From: Serinus canaria
Lineage: Eukaryota; Chordata; Aves; Passeriformes; Fringillidae
Assembly: GCF_022539315.1 (NCBI RefSeq)
Contig: NC_066314.1
Location: 52,141,180-52,205,179 of the forward strand
Length of the DNA stretch: 64,000 nt
Direction: 5' to 3'
Positions 12,721-24,053 of this stretch are shown in pieces (position 1 is the stretch's first letter; every line of letters starts with the position of its first letter). A model generated the notes under the pieces. It saw only the letters and a list, made by a program, of their open reading frames with translations, was not told where the DNA came from and searched no databases. Made by a program: the position numbers and the translations under genes.

Positions 12721-15700
12721 GGGCATCTCCTCTTGCTGCAGGGACTTTGGGTCTGGCATATGCACATTCCTTCATTCATAAACTGACCACAAGGTACGCA
12801 CTGCTGGCTCCTGCTGTAGACTACATAGGTTTTGCTTGGTTTGAATTACTCCTCATGCCCTAATTATTACCCGTTTCCCCAGACACAGCTGAGGGCTGGG
12901 AGCTGTCAGGCTTGCTGGCCAGGCAGGGTTGATAAAGCCGTGGTGCGAAGTGGAGAGACTGAGCCCTCCTGGTTCACCCTGCTTGCAAAACAAGGTTCTT
13001 ACATAAAGAAGCCACCTGGTCACCCAGGCATGACTGGCTACCGTTTGTAAAAATTCCATCACACGCTGCCTCCAGCTGCATCCTGCCTATCCTAAGATAC
13101 AACAACGGTCTGGGAGTGAAACCCCTGCAAAGCAATAAAAGCAACTGCTCTGTGGTTTCTAGACCCTGCATGTTGAATGCCACACCCCATGTTCACCTGT
13201 GTTGCAGCCCAATTCAGACATTCCTCCTGGGCCCAAGCCTCAGCTGTGTGGGAGAGGCTGCTCCCTCCGGGATGGTCATGGAGCTGGAGGAGGCCACTGC
13301 TGGGTGCTGTGGTTCCACAGATGCAGCTGGAGTAGTTTCTCCACTTATATGAAGGTGCTTTGACTTCCTTGCTGCCTGGATTTTAGTTCAGTTCCTTCTA
13401 ATTTTTTTCCCATTTTCAGAGACCATTTTTCATTCACTATCTGTAACGAGACATTCATTCCACAGCAATATCCAGCTCATAAATCCTTCCTTTCAAAAGC
13501 ACTGCTGCTTTTACTGATTCTCTATTCCTTTTATATACAAGGCCATACACACACACTCACATATTTGTGTGTATAGAGAAGATTTCTTTCCTTCTGTCTT
13601 TTTGTTCTTTGCTGCATTTAAGTTGTTCACAATATTCTTACAATTACCTGGTCTTTGATTACCTTACAGATTTATTGTTGCCCCTGATACTCTCTCTTAC
13701 ATGTCTCTCAGGAAAAGTATTAACAGCTTTCCTGTTATTCCCTTTCTGTGCCATTCCTGCTTGCTAGCTGTCCAGTAGGATCTATCTACTCATGCATAAT
13801 TTTCTGGTGAAATGTCCTCTGCAGCAGTGAAGAATATCCATTCTCACCTTTGGAGAGTTAGTTTGAATCAAAGGTAGATTCTTACTAACCTCAGATTATC
13901 ATTTAAGAGGCTTTACAATACCTATCTGCGTAACAAGGTCCACCACATTGCTCGGAGCCCCAGCAGACAGCTCTGCTTTCTCTCCTCTTTGTGCTCATTC
14001 AGCTCCCAGTGCAGCTCCCAAAGTTTCAAAGCCAAAAAGTTTTACTTATTGTCTCTTCTCTGTCTAAATGCCTGGAACAAGCCGTAGTCACCTTCACTGC
14101 ACAGTCAAGTATTACTGAGAACACCTTGTAGAGAGACAATACTGCTATGAAAGCCATCAGGCCTTTGGGGGTTTGAAGCAGGGAGAAAGCCAACTTCTCC
14201 TGTGGAAGCGGTGCAGAAAAACAGACCAGCTGTCTGGATTGAAATGATGAGCAATTAACAGTTGTTTCAATTACCCAGAACAGAACTTTATAAATATTTG
14301 CAAATTACACCCTACCTATTTTTGCATGAAGAGTGGCAGGCAATCCATGAGAGAGTTCTCCCTAGATCAGAGGGATGTCATCTGAGGGAATTCTGAAGGT
14401 CAAGGGTTCAAGAGATATTTTGAAATTATCTTCTTAATTAGAAGCAGCAAAGTCTAGTCTGCTGTGCATAGATGGGCAGAAGAACCGCAGATTAAAATTA
14501 GAGAGGAAGATTGGAGGGAAACTCAGCCAGCAAGTTCTTATCATAAGACACAGCATGGCAGGGATTCTGGTGAGAAGAGATCCCACACCTGCCTGCCTCC
14601 AGCATCCAGGGGAGACACCACAACCGTCAGACTGCAGTTAGCATCGGAGAAAAAAAGGACCCATTCATTTATACTTGTCTCAGGAGAAGATATTGACTTG
14701 AAAAATTAATGCTCTTGCACACTAGAAAGATTTCTTTGGGTGGGGGTGGGCCTAGGTTTCCTTTTTCAGGCACTGGATGCTGAAAGAAACTTATGGATCA
14801 TAATATTTACCATATTAAAATGCATCATGTCATGATAGCTGTAGAGACAGAAACTCACCCCAGATAATCTGATAAAAATAGTTACACGGGAAATAGAATC
14901 CACCGCCTCAGTGAAGCCACAGGAATCTCTTTCCATTGTAAATACACTCCATATGATGATGCCAGCTCTCGCAGGAGTGATAGTAAAACATAAATCACAC
15001 TAACTCGTAACAGCACCCACCAAACAATGCAAAATTGCTACAGATTGAGGCTTGGCTCTCCCTGCAGACAACTGTGTCTAAACTTGGAGCATTTGCTAGG
15101 GCAGCCAGAGGAGAAGAGACTCCAGGCTCTGCTCACATCATAGGGAGGAAGACACAAACCTGGGACTTCACAAAAGACTTCACAAAAAACCTGGGACTTC
15201 ACAAAGACTTCACAAAAAACTCACATTCCTGTGTATTTTATTGCTATTCTGCTTGTGGGGAGATTGTTAGTGCTCAGCGTGTCAGCAGAGGCCCATGTAA
15301 AAGCTACTAGATTGAATTTGGGTGGGAGCTACATACCCAAGGCAGCTGTGTGAAAGAGGCTTCGTGCCTATCAGTGTCAGATAGTTAGAAATAGTTAGCT
15401 CAAAACCGAGACTCTGACTACATTTGGCTGTCATCAATTATTTAGAAACCATCTAAATCTGATTTAGATCCTGATGTCAGGTCATTTTCGAATTTGAAAG
15501 TCTTGGCGTATTCCCATCTCCAATGGCTTCATTTCTGTCAGCATTTTCACATGTGTTAACAATAGCAGTAGGAGGAGAGTGACTTCTTTCACCAGTGCAC
15601 ATTCTCCCAGCCCACCCACTCCAAGGGATGTACCTATGTAGCCTGAAAACTAGCCCAGGATTTTTTTGGTGTTTGTAAACTGTGAATTAAATTAGAGCTC

Positions 15701-16155
15701 ATCAAGCAGTGCTGATTTCAGGGGCTTCAAAATTGCCTTATTCTTTATCTGGATCCACAAACACAGGTTTGATTAGGCCTGTAAGTACATGACAAAGTGC
15801 CTTGCAGTATGAGTGCTACACATTCATAAAGATTACATTTCAATATTTTTTTTTCTATCTACAGGCTTCATTACTTTTGGGTGATATTTTATGGCATGGA
15901 GCACAAGACCATAATAAATAGTTTGGATAGTACCTTCAAATTTGCACTAAGGTGATTTTGCCATTACCAGTTGTGAGCTGATTTTGGTTTTTTACATGTT
16001 TGTGTTACACTTTTGGTATTACACCAGAGGATTAAACCAGTGCTTTCCAAAGCGGGACCATTTACAGGCTTCTAAGTCTTGTCTAACACCCTATTAATGG
16101 AAGGCGTCTCCCAGCAAGCTGCTGTTTGCTCAAGACCAGGCAGCTACAAGAAACT
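12721..16155. other. Intergenic flank, no gene recognised
   Basis: Non-coding sequence with a two-copy 30-bp tandem repeat at 15159-15219. Nothing else was recognised. Confidence 0.65.
15159..15219. repeat. Two-copy tandem repeat, unit about 30 bp
   Basis: CCTGGGACTTCACAAA-GACTTCACAAAAAA is present twice in a row. Each unit itself contains ACTTCACAAA twice, suggesting stepwise duplication. Confidence 0.9.
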
Positions 16156-16242
16156 AAGGAATGGTTCTTGATTCTCCCTAGGGTGACCTGGGCTACAGGG
16201 GGGCATAGAGGAGAACTATAGGGAGATTTAAGAACCATTCTT
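16156..16242. repeat. Imperfect 24-bp inverted repeat (hairpin)
   Basis: Arm 16156-16180 (AAGGAATGGTTCTTGATTCT with CCCTA) pairs with 16219-16242 (TAGGGAGATTTAAGAACCAT with TCTT) with about two defects, over a 38-nt loop. The overall size is like a microRNA precursor or a small MITE. Confidence 0.75.
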
Positions 16243-19200
16243 GGAAGCCAAATTACTCTGAGTGACTACAAGGTGTTTCTGCCCTGCAAGTGGCTTTTGT
16301 TGCACAGCCACCTCAGTGCTCCCCTTGCTACCAGAAGCTGCATAATTTATTTATATTGAACTCTGCCAAAATCACACAAAACCACAGCCTCTACAAGCAT
16401 CTTAAATTCCAGCTTTTTCACCCTCAACACACGTGGAGAAAAAGTCTCTGATGAGCTCCAGCTTCTCAGGCAGAAGTCTAGCAGTAGGAGCCACAGCAGA
16501 GGAGGGATCCCCTCATCAGTAAGTGCTGTAATTAGTAGCATTTGAGGTCACGGATAAAATCAAGGCCTGACTGTGCTAATTACAGAAAAACACACATATG
16601 CAAACATTTTGCATGAGGCAAGACAGTCCCTGAAGGCCCAGGTGAGCTCTGCTGACTACACAAGAGGGATGTTGAGGCAGCTAAGGCAGCTGCCCTGCAG
16701 GAGGGAGAAAAGCCCAGTGTGCTACCCCAGAACTCTTCTTTCCTGGAGGGGCTGGCAGTAGAACTGCGACCAAATCCATAAAAACCCACAAGCACTTGGA
16801 AACAAACCCTATGCAATGCAAGTATTTCAGAAAATTGTAACATTGTGTAGCACCTAAAATACCTGCAAGGATTATTTCCTCCCTTTCTTCACCCTTTTAA
16901 AAGAAAGGTTTATGTTCTAACAGATCAATAATCCAGTTAGCCAAGACATAATGGATGCTAAATGTATCCATAACCCTTATCTACCAATGGACCTTAATTT
17001 CTTAACTGTTTTTTTCTTTCTTTCCTTCAGCTGGCAACTTTCCTCACACCATCCCTTTAATTTTTCTTCTTCCCTCCCCAAGGCTCCTGCAAAAATCCTT
17101 CCCTAGTTACATCATCTTCCTTCCATCCATTTGCCAAGCTCTCTCAAAATGCCCTGTTCTCAGGTGTGTCGTAGCCACTCTGAAGCCTGAATGCAATATC
17201 CTTGATGTTTTCTGATGCAAGTCATTCCTCAGAACGGGATGTATTTTCTACCACTATGAGGTAAAGATGACTTTGCTTTAAAAAATTCCTATCTTGGTCA
17301 GTGTAAAAGGCACTAGAGAAAAAAGTATGGTCCAGATAATTAAAGACCTTGTGATGACCACACAGTCTGAAGCTCTAAAAACCCAAACAAACCTCTAGAA
17401 AATTCTCCCTCTCTGCAATTGCTGCTTATAAATTATTCTTATCATTAACTAATGGGCTTATTGGTTAGTCCCAGTCAGAATAATCATAGCTAATAAGATT
17501 ACCTTCTTGTGTTTTGTGTAATTAGCAGGAGTAAGAAAAACAGAGAAGAGAATCATTTACTTTATTAGGTGCACAAGCTTCCACTATCCACAGACGCTTG
17601 GATGCAATCCTGCACATTAGCTACATTTTGGCATTTTGCAGTTTATCTTTAAGAGTTTTGGATTTTGAAATTTGTATTAAAACCTCTTGCAAGCAAGCAA
17701 ACCAACAGTATCCCAAAGAAAGAATCTCCTTCTGGAGACTCTTTTCCATTTCTTTTACGCCTCTTTTGTCTTTCTGTTCTGCAGGCAATTTTGTAAAAAA
17801 AGTATTGAAATAAACTCTATTTGCATTCTTTAGTTTAATATTGAATTAATTTTGCATTTGCGGTGCACACTATTCAAAAGCAGGAGCTTAGATCCCTTGA
17901 AATCAACATTAAAATTATTTCTCTATGTCTGCTTGAAATTTCCCTGTGCTTTTTGGATCAATGTAAATTTCCCCTCTACTCAGAAATTTTCACCGCTTTT
18001 GAAACTTTAAATTTCTGGGGAAAAATATGCTACAATAAGCATTCAAGTTGAAAGGGGAGGCAGCAAGCGAAGTGTGAGAATTTCATTTGCTAAGTCCTTT
18101 AAGGGCAGTAATTCTTGCCCAAAGAACACTCTCTCTTGGAAATAGGGAGCACAAAGAAGAGAAAGGAGGCTCTCTTTGTAGCCTGTTTAATATAATCTAA
18201 TCTAATGCAGAACACCACGGCTGTCAGCAAGAGCCTGTGCGCGAAGGCTGTAGGAATGGGAGAGCTTTACCTGAGTCTCTTTAGCAGCTCTGTGATGGAG
18301 CAGAGACAAGAATATGGATCTCAGGTGTCCTGGCTCCATCCTCTGGTCCGAAAAGGCTCCCTGGCAACAGCCCAGTAAACATTTCAAATAGGTAAAATAT
18401 CGACAATGCTTAAAAACTGGCTTTTGGAAACAATCTCTAGCCAAAGTGCATTTGAAAAAGAGAATCTATGTCTGTGCAGGCAAGCACACACAGCAGTGTT
18501 CCTGAAAAGCAATTTTCAGAGTAACAGAAGAGGTTTGGTTTCTGACCGGGAAGCACGGGGCAGTTATTATGCAGCCATTCCATAATTCCCAGGTACTTTC
18601 CCTTTCTCCGGAGTTCTTCGTCCCCAGAAGCCTCGGAGGACGAGGGGCAGATTCCGCTCCCTGCCGAAGGCCGGGCTCTGCCTCAGGGCCGCTCCCACAG
18701 TGCCCCCTGCAGGCCCAGCGCCGCTCGGCCACAACAAACCCGGGCGTGCAGCAGGAATCCAGCCCGGCTCCGTGCCAGGAATTCCGAAATAAGAGAAATT
18801 AACTGCCCAAGCCAGCGCCGGCACGAACACACACCGCGAACCTCTAGGGCTTTGTGTTTTAACTCCTTTTGTTCCCCTCTTTTCAAAAACCTCTGTAAGC
18901 AGGTAGCTCCAGTACACGACGAGTCACACAAAGTTCCTTTGCAAATGCTCAGGTTCTGAATGCTTGAAGACACTTAAAACTATTTTTTCATCCCAAAGAT
19001 CCCCTGAAGTTGTTCCTGTATGCTTCCAGAGTACATTTTTTGGTTTCCAATAAATTCACCTCTCCCCATCTCCTACCAGCTCAGGGAAGGGCTGGCTAAA
19101 TCCCTTGGGAACAGAACTTTCTTGAGGAATGTTTTAAGCTCCATTTCTGGAGAAGAGATCTAATAAGCAACAATAGCCCGGCCCTCATTCCATCCTGGAT

Positions 19201-20327
19201 TTACAGCACATGTCCAATCCCTCGAAAAATCACAAGGGAGTAGTGGGGGTGTGGGGAGAAAAAACTTTATATTGCAATGGTTTTAGTAAGTTTTTAACGT
19301 GCAAACAAAGCCTTTGATTTTTTTTTTTATTTATTTTTGTGGTCACAGCACTTAGGTTGGAGGGGAAGAATATGAGGCAAAGGACTTTCATGAGGCTACT
19401 GTTAATCTGAAGGCAACTTCTCCCCTCTTTCACACTATACTAATCACAGACTGTTTCTTCGACCACAGACCTGACACTAGAACTCCTCCAAGCCAGCACA
19501 CAATTCAAACAGCATCTCTACAAATTTTCCTTTGCAAATCCAAGGATTTGCCTACACCAAGAAGAGGAGGAATATTCTTTACAGCTCTTAAGAAGGGGGT
19601 AATTAACTTACCATAAAAATAAACTCCTTGGGAAATTTCTTCTTTTACCTATTAAACTCACAGACTGGCTGGGGGAAGGTACTATTTAAGCAGATGTTCT
19701 TACCTTGATGAAGTTTCTCTGTGGGAATTTCATATCTTAATCATTCAGAAAATCAAGGTGGAACATTTAATTAAGATGGTATGGTTTTTTAATATAAGGG
19801 TAGCAGAAAAATTCAGCATTATCTTGACAGAGTAAAATATGTCTTAAGGCAGTCTAGGCCTTTTTTTTTCTATTTTCAGATTTCTTAAACAAAAGAAAAA
19901 AATTGTTTGTTTTCTTGATTATGTATGTCCCCAGGGAATCCCTCAGTTTTATTTGTTCTGATCTGTGGAAAATAGCATCTGCTTCTCTATTCTCACCATT
20001 GAGTTTTTCCATCAATTTCAAACATTCTCTGCCTCAAGGCAGTAGATATACCTCTATTTTCTTAGTAATGCTTTTGATTTTGCTATTGTATACAAATCAG
20101 TATGCAGAGATATTTACATTAACAACTATAATCTAAAATCTAGTACCACAGTAATTTATTCTGCTACAAGAGCCCTGCTGCATGTGTTGTTGCAAAAATC
20201 TTATCTGAATTTTAAATCAACACACAGAAGTGCCCACTGTCTAGAACAAACCAATGCAATACTACAAACAAGATAATTCACTCCTCTCATTTTAGAATTT
20301 ATTAATAATTAATACCAACCATATGAA
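16243..20327. other. Intergenic flank with one GC-rich island, no gene recognised
   Basis: Mostly AT-rich. A local GC-rich, CpG-containing patch lies at about 18550-18840, where no convincing coding frame was found. It contains the CTCF-like site at 18698-18716. It could be a distal regulatory element or an unannotated non-coding promoter. Confidence 0.6.
18698..18716 (-). promoter_or_regulatory. CTCF-like motif
   Basis: The minus strand reads GGGCCTGCAGGGGGCACTG. It matches the 19-bp CTCF consensus at about 17 positions, including the whole AGGGGGC core. It lies 2.6 kb past the proposed CRY1 3' end within a GC-rich patch. Confidence 0.5.
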
Positions 20328-20772
20328 GTTTAACAAAGATTCTGCACCTGGGATGGGGCAACCCTGGATGTATGAACACACTGGGAAGTATGATGCTGGA
20401 GAGCAGTGCCATGGAAAGGGACCTGAGGGTCCTGGTTCATGGCAAGTTGAACATGAGCCAGCAGTGCCCTGGCAGCCGGGAGGGCCAGCCCTGTCCTGGG
20501 GGACATCAGGAACAGCATCGCCAGCCAGGCAAGGGAGGGCATTGCCCTGCACTGGGGCAGCCTCACCTCCAGCGCTGGGGGCAGGTTTGGGGGCCAATAT
20601 AAGAAGGATCAAAAGCTCTCAGAGACCCCAAAGGTTGGCAGCAAGGATGGTGAGGGGTCTGGAGGGGAAGCCATATGAGGAGTGGCTGAGGTTACTTGGT
20701 CTGTTCAGCCTCAAGGAGACTAAGAGGAAACCTCTTCTGGGTCCCTTCCAATTCAGGATATTCTAGGATTTT
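20328..20772 (+). mobile_element. CR1 LINE 3' fragment beyond the CRY1 3' end
   Basis: About 445 bp of CR1 ORF2/3' UTR sequence, broken in frame but giving MVRGLEGKPYEEWLRLLGLF in one frame. It ends in GGTCCCTTCCAATTCAGGAT then ATTCTAGGATTT. It lies about 0.5 kb past the proposed CRY1 poly(A) site. Confidence 0.9.
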
Positions 20773-21292
20773 AATTTGGACCCCCATTCAAGTAGGAAAC
20801 TGACCTAGTCATATGCAAATTCATATTGCTTCTTCAGAGCTCTTAATGGTCTGAGAAAACACTTAGATACAACTTCCCTAAAAATTTGAGACAGTATTGA
20901 CTGAGCATTCAAGCAAGTCTGAAATAGACATCCTCAAAAAGCAGCAAATTAATGCATTGCAGGAAAGACTTCACAGCTATCAAGAAAATTGCAATTACAG
21001 CAGGAAAAAACCCCAACAACCCAAACACCTAGATTGTGAAGAAACACTTATTAAATACATTGGTAAAAAACATTTAATGGTCAGAATACATACATCCAAC
21101 TTAGAGAAAAAGGCCTGAATATTTTGAATATTGTTTTGCTTCAGTATCATGAAACTTCAAAGTAAAAGGTAATATAGTTAATTGTTTCTGACTTCCAGAT
21201 TAAGTCTAAAAAGAGTATTTCTTTTCTTTCCTAAATGGTCCTGTTTGGAAATATAAGCAGGAGCAATAGATGACACAAAAGACAAACATATG

Positions 21293-21963
21293 TATCTGTA
21301 TTTACAATTTTCTTTTATTAACAAGGTGTGTCATTACTGAACAAGGCAATTGAGACATACAAGGACTGGACATACACATGAAAATTTTACAACTTGACTA
21401 AAATTGGCATGTGTTTTATATACAGATGTGATTAATTACGGTTACAATTCCACTGTATTTGATTAAACACAGTCCTAAGCACTTACATTATGAAAATATG
21501 AAATTGATCATATAGAGCTCAAGTATGGAATCTAAAAATAATAATGATTTAAAAACTTCCAAAACTTTCTCTTTTCATCTGTTTTTCAGAACAGCACTAT
21601 AGCTTTTCCTACTACCACATACATGAAAGATTATCAAAAATATATTGATGGGTCTATCACTAATCATGAATATTTATATTTACAATAAGATAGCAAATTC
21701 TTCACCAAATACTTTATATACAAAACTCAATTTGCCCTTTGTGAAAGAGTCATTAAAAAGTTAAAAACCATAGAAATGCCAGTTAGAAATAATGCATTCC
21801 AAAAATTGGACTTGTTTACAACAACTGAGAGCAATTGAAAATAATTTATGAAAAAGTATGTACTTTTAGAACATGAACTCTCACAACACTTTAGCTCCAA
21901 TACAGAGTAGCAGGAATTTTGTCCCATGTGTTCTTTGACTGCCAAACTTCTCTTCCAGTCAAG
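21293..21963 (-). other. CRY1: Probable CRY1 terminal 3' UTR exon
   Basis: A strong acceptor on the minus strand (a T-rich tract then TTGCAG, ending at 21964) is followed by about 670 nt of AT-rich sequence. An AATAAA lies at 21314-21319 and a GT-rich element (TTTGTCTTTTGTGTC) at about 21270-21285. This is what is expected after the donor located just past the CRY1 stop. The exon border and cleavage point are inferred. Confidence 0.65.
21314..21319 (-). terminator. CRY1 poly(A) signal AATAAA
   Basis: A canonical hexamer on the minus strand, with a downstream GT-rich element 30-45 nt further on. It is the best placed signal after the proposed 3' UTR exon. Confidence 0.65.
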
Positions 21964-23945
21964 CTGCAAGAAAAAAAGAAAAAAAAAAATTTAAGCAGTT
22001 TGATGTGAGTCTTTGAAGACAGAATTCAAGGGACCAATATAGTTTTCCCCCTTCTCAATGCAGAAGCCCTGTCCCAAACTGTATTGGCCCAAATACTCAG
22101 AATTCTTATTTCTCACCTTAGAGACTACAAGGAGAAGGAAACAAAATAAGAGAAAGCAACAAAAGCCTCTGTACTCTGTACTTGAGTGCTATTCAGAAGT
22201 GCACAATCTTTTGCCAGCAGTGTTGTTGAGTATGATCTTGGCTGATCTTTGTACTAACTATAATGCTTTTGCAGCATGCTTTGAACACCCCTAACCAAAT
22301 AATCTTCTCTGCCAAACTAAAAACCCCTCCAACCTGTCTCTCAATTGAAAAAGAACTTAGACAGGAACCAGACGTTCGCTCTGCAGGTACTTCTTCTACA
22401 CAGACACGAGCACCTAAGGAATTCTGCAATACAAAACACGGATGCTGAATGAATCTACACATACTAAGGATTAGACAGCTACTGAAACACAGACTCTGTT
22501 GGAATTATGATGCACTCAGGCCCATCCAAGTAACAAAAATCAGTTTGAGAACACAGAAGCAGTTTATAGGGCTTCCAGTATGTGAGAAAATAGCAGATGG
22601 ATCACTCATTAAGGTCTCAGCTCACTTGCTTAATTGACAGCATTATGGAAACAACACTGTAGTTCTGCACTGAATCAAATCAGTATGACACAATTGTTCC
22701 AAATGCACTACAGTAACTTCAACAAAGTGCTGCCACTGTATAACAAGCAAAATTAAATCTTGCTGTCAAAACCAAATGAAGTAGACTGAATTTCCCTTTT
22801 TACCTCTAGAGATGATGAATGTATCTCCTACACATGTTGTATGGAATCCCTGTTTTCCAGTTCCAACAATGTCTCTCCATGTGCTATTATCTCGCTTGTT
22901 GTGCTATTCTTATTTATTCTTTAAATTTCATATTCAACCAATGCTCCACTTAGTTTTTTCTACACATCTCATTTACTTTTAACCTTTGCAGCCACACTCC
23001 CAGTCTTGAAATCCTGTCCCCTCTTTTTTCAGACAGTCCTCCATTATTTTGCTTCCCTCCTTAGCAATTACTCGTTGATTTAATTTAGTCTTAATTCTTT
23101 TCAGGTCATCTTCCTTGTTCCTTTCAAGGCAAGCTTACTGGTGGAAGAGGTATAACAATTTTAGCTTTCTCTTTCCTCTATCCTGTTCCTAACTTTATCT
23201 AAAAACCACAATTGACTTATCTTCTCTATGTTGATGATTTTATACACACAAAACTCCTTCTCCAGTTTTCTGCTTCTCTCTCCACGTTTTCACACCTGTT
23301 TGTGTGTATCCATCTACACTACCTTCTCCAAATTCAAGTCCTTTTCACCACAGGTTGACAAACTTGGGGACTCTGTGTAACCTGCTTCAATTACAGACCA
23401 ATGACAAAGGCTCATGTGGTCAAATCTTATTTGTCCCTACATCTTCATACTCAAGAACCACATCAGCATTTTGCAGGTTTTTGGCAGTATCTCTCTAAAA
23501 CATGTACTGCTTAGTCCACTTATATATCTAAACTAATCCAGGCCCTGAGCTCTTAACTTTTAAGTTGTCTTAGTCTCCTGATTCAGGTCACCATACATTC
23601 ATATAAACAATGCTACTGGCACAGCTTAAGGTGTGATACAGGAACAGAGAGTAATTGAAGCTACTTAAGCAGCTCTGCTAATGTTTATCCATCTTCCTTT
23701 CATTAACACCTGGATCTGTGTCTGATAATCTTCCATCTGGCTCTATTTTTGTAACTACTTCCTTTCTCATACTTTACAAACTCTTAGAGCCAGAATTTCA
23801 TACTGTCTGTTTGCACAGTCCCCAGAAAAGAAGTATCTATCTACATCAATAGCTGAGGATCCTTTGCATTGCAGTAACATGAACATTATCACAGACACAA
23901 AATTTGTACAGAACTTTGATAACTTGAAGGTGCCTCAGATCTTAC

Positions 23946-24053
23946 CAGTTTAATTTGTGCTCTGTCGCTGGACTTTTGGTCCAACGCTCTGAGTTTCTTC
24001 TTCTGGATTTGGGCGTTTCCCTGCACTAATGCCAGTACCAAGGGCGGTTCTTC
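23946..24053 (-). CDS. CRY1: CRY1 coding exon 13 with stop codon
   Basis: This exon encodes [20 protein letters not shown] then [13 protein letters not shown] and TAA at 23950-23952. The basic clusters KR and PKVQR form the known bipartite nuclear localisation signal of the CRY1 tail. Four bases after the stop lies a consensus donor (CTG|GTAAGA, GT at 23944-23945), so a further non-coding 3' UTR exon is expected. With the stop only 4 nt from the junction, nonsense-mediated decay would not be triggered. Confidence 0.95.

Noticed and set aside
18466..18973. Possible GC-rich exon
   Set aside because: Frames on both strands are open but show no domain or credible splice borders. It is described as a regulatory candidate instead.
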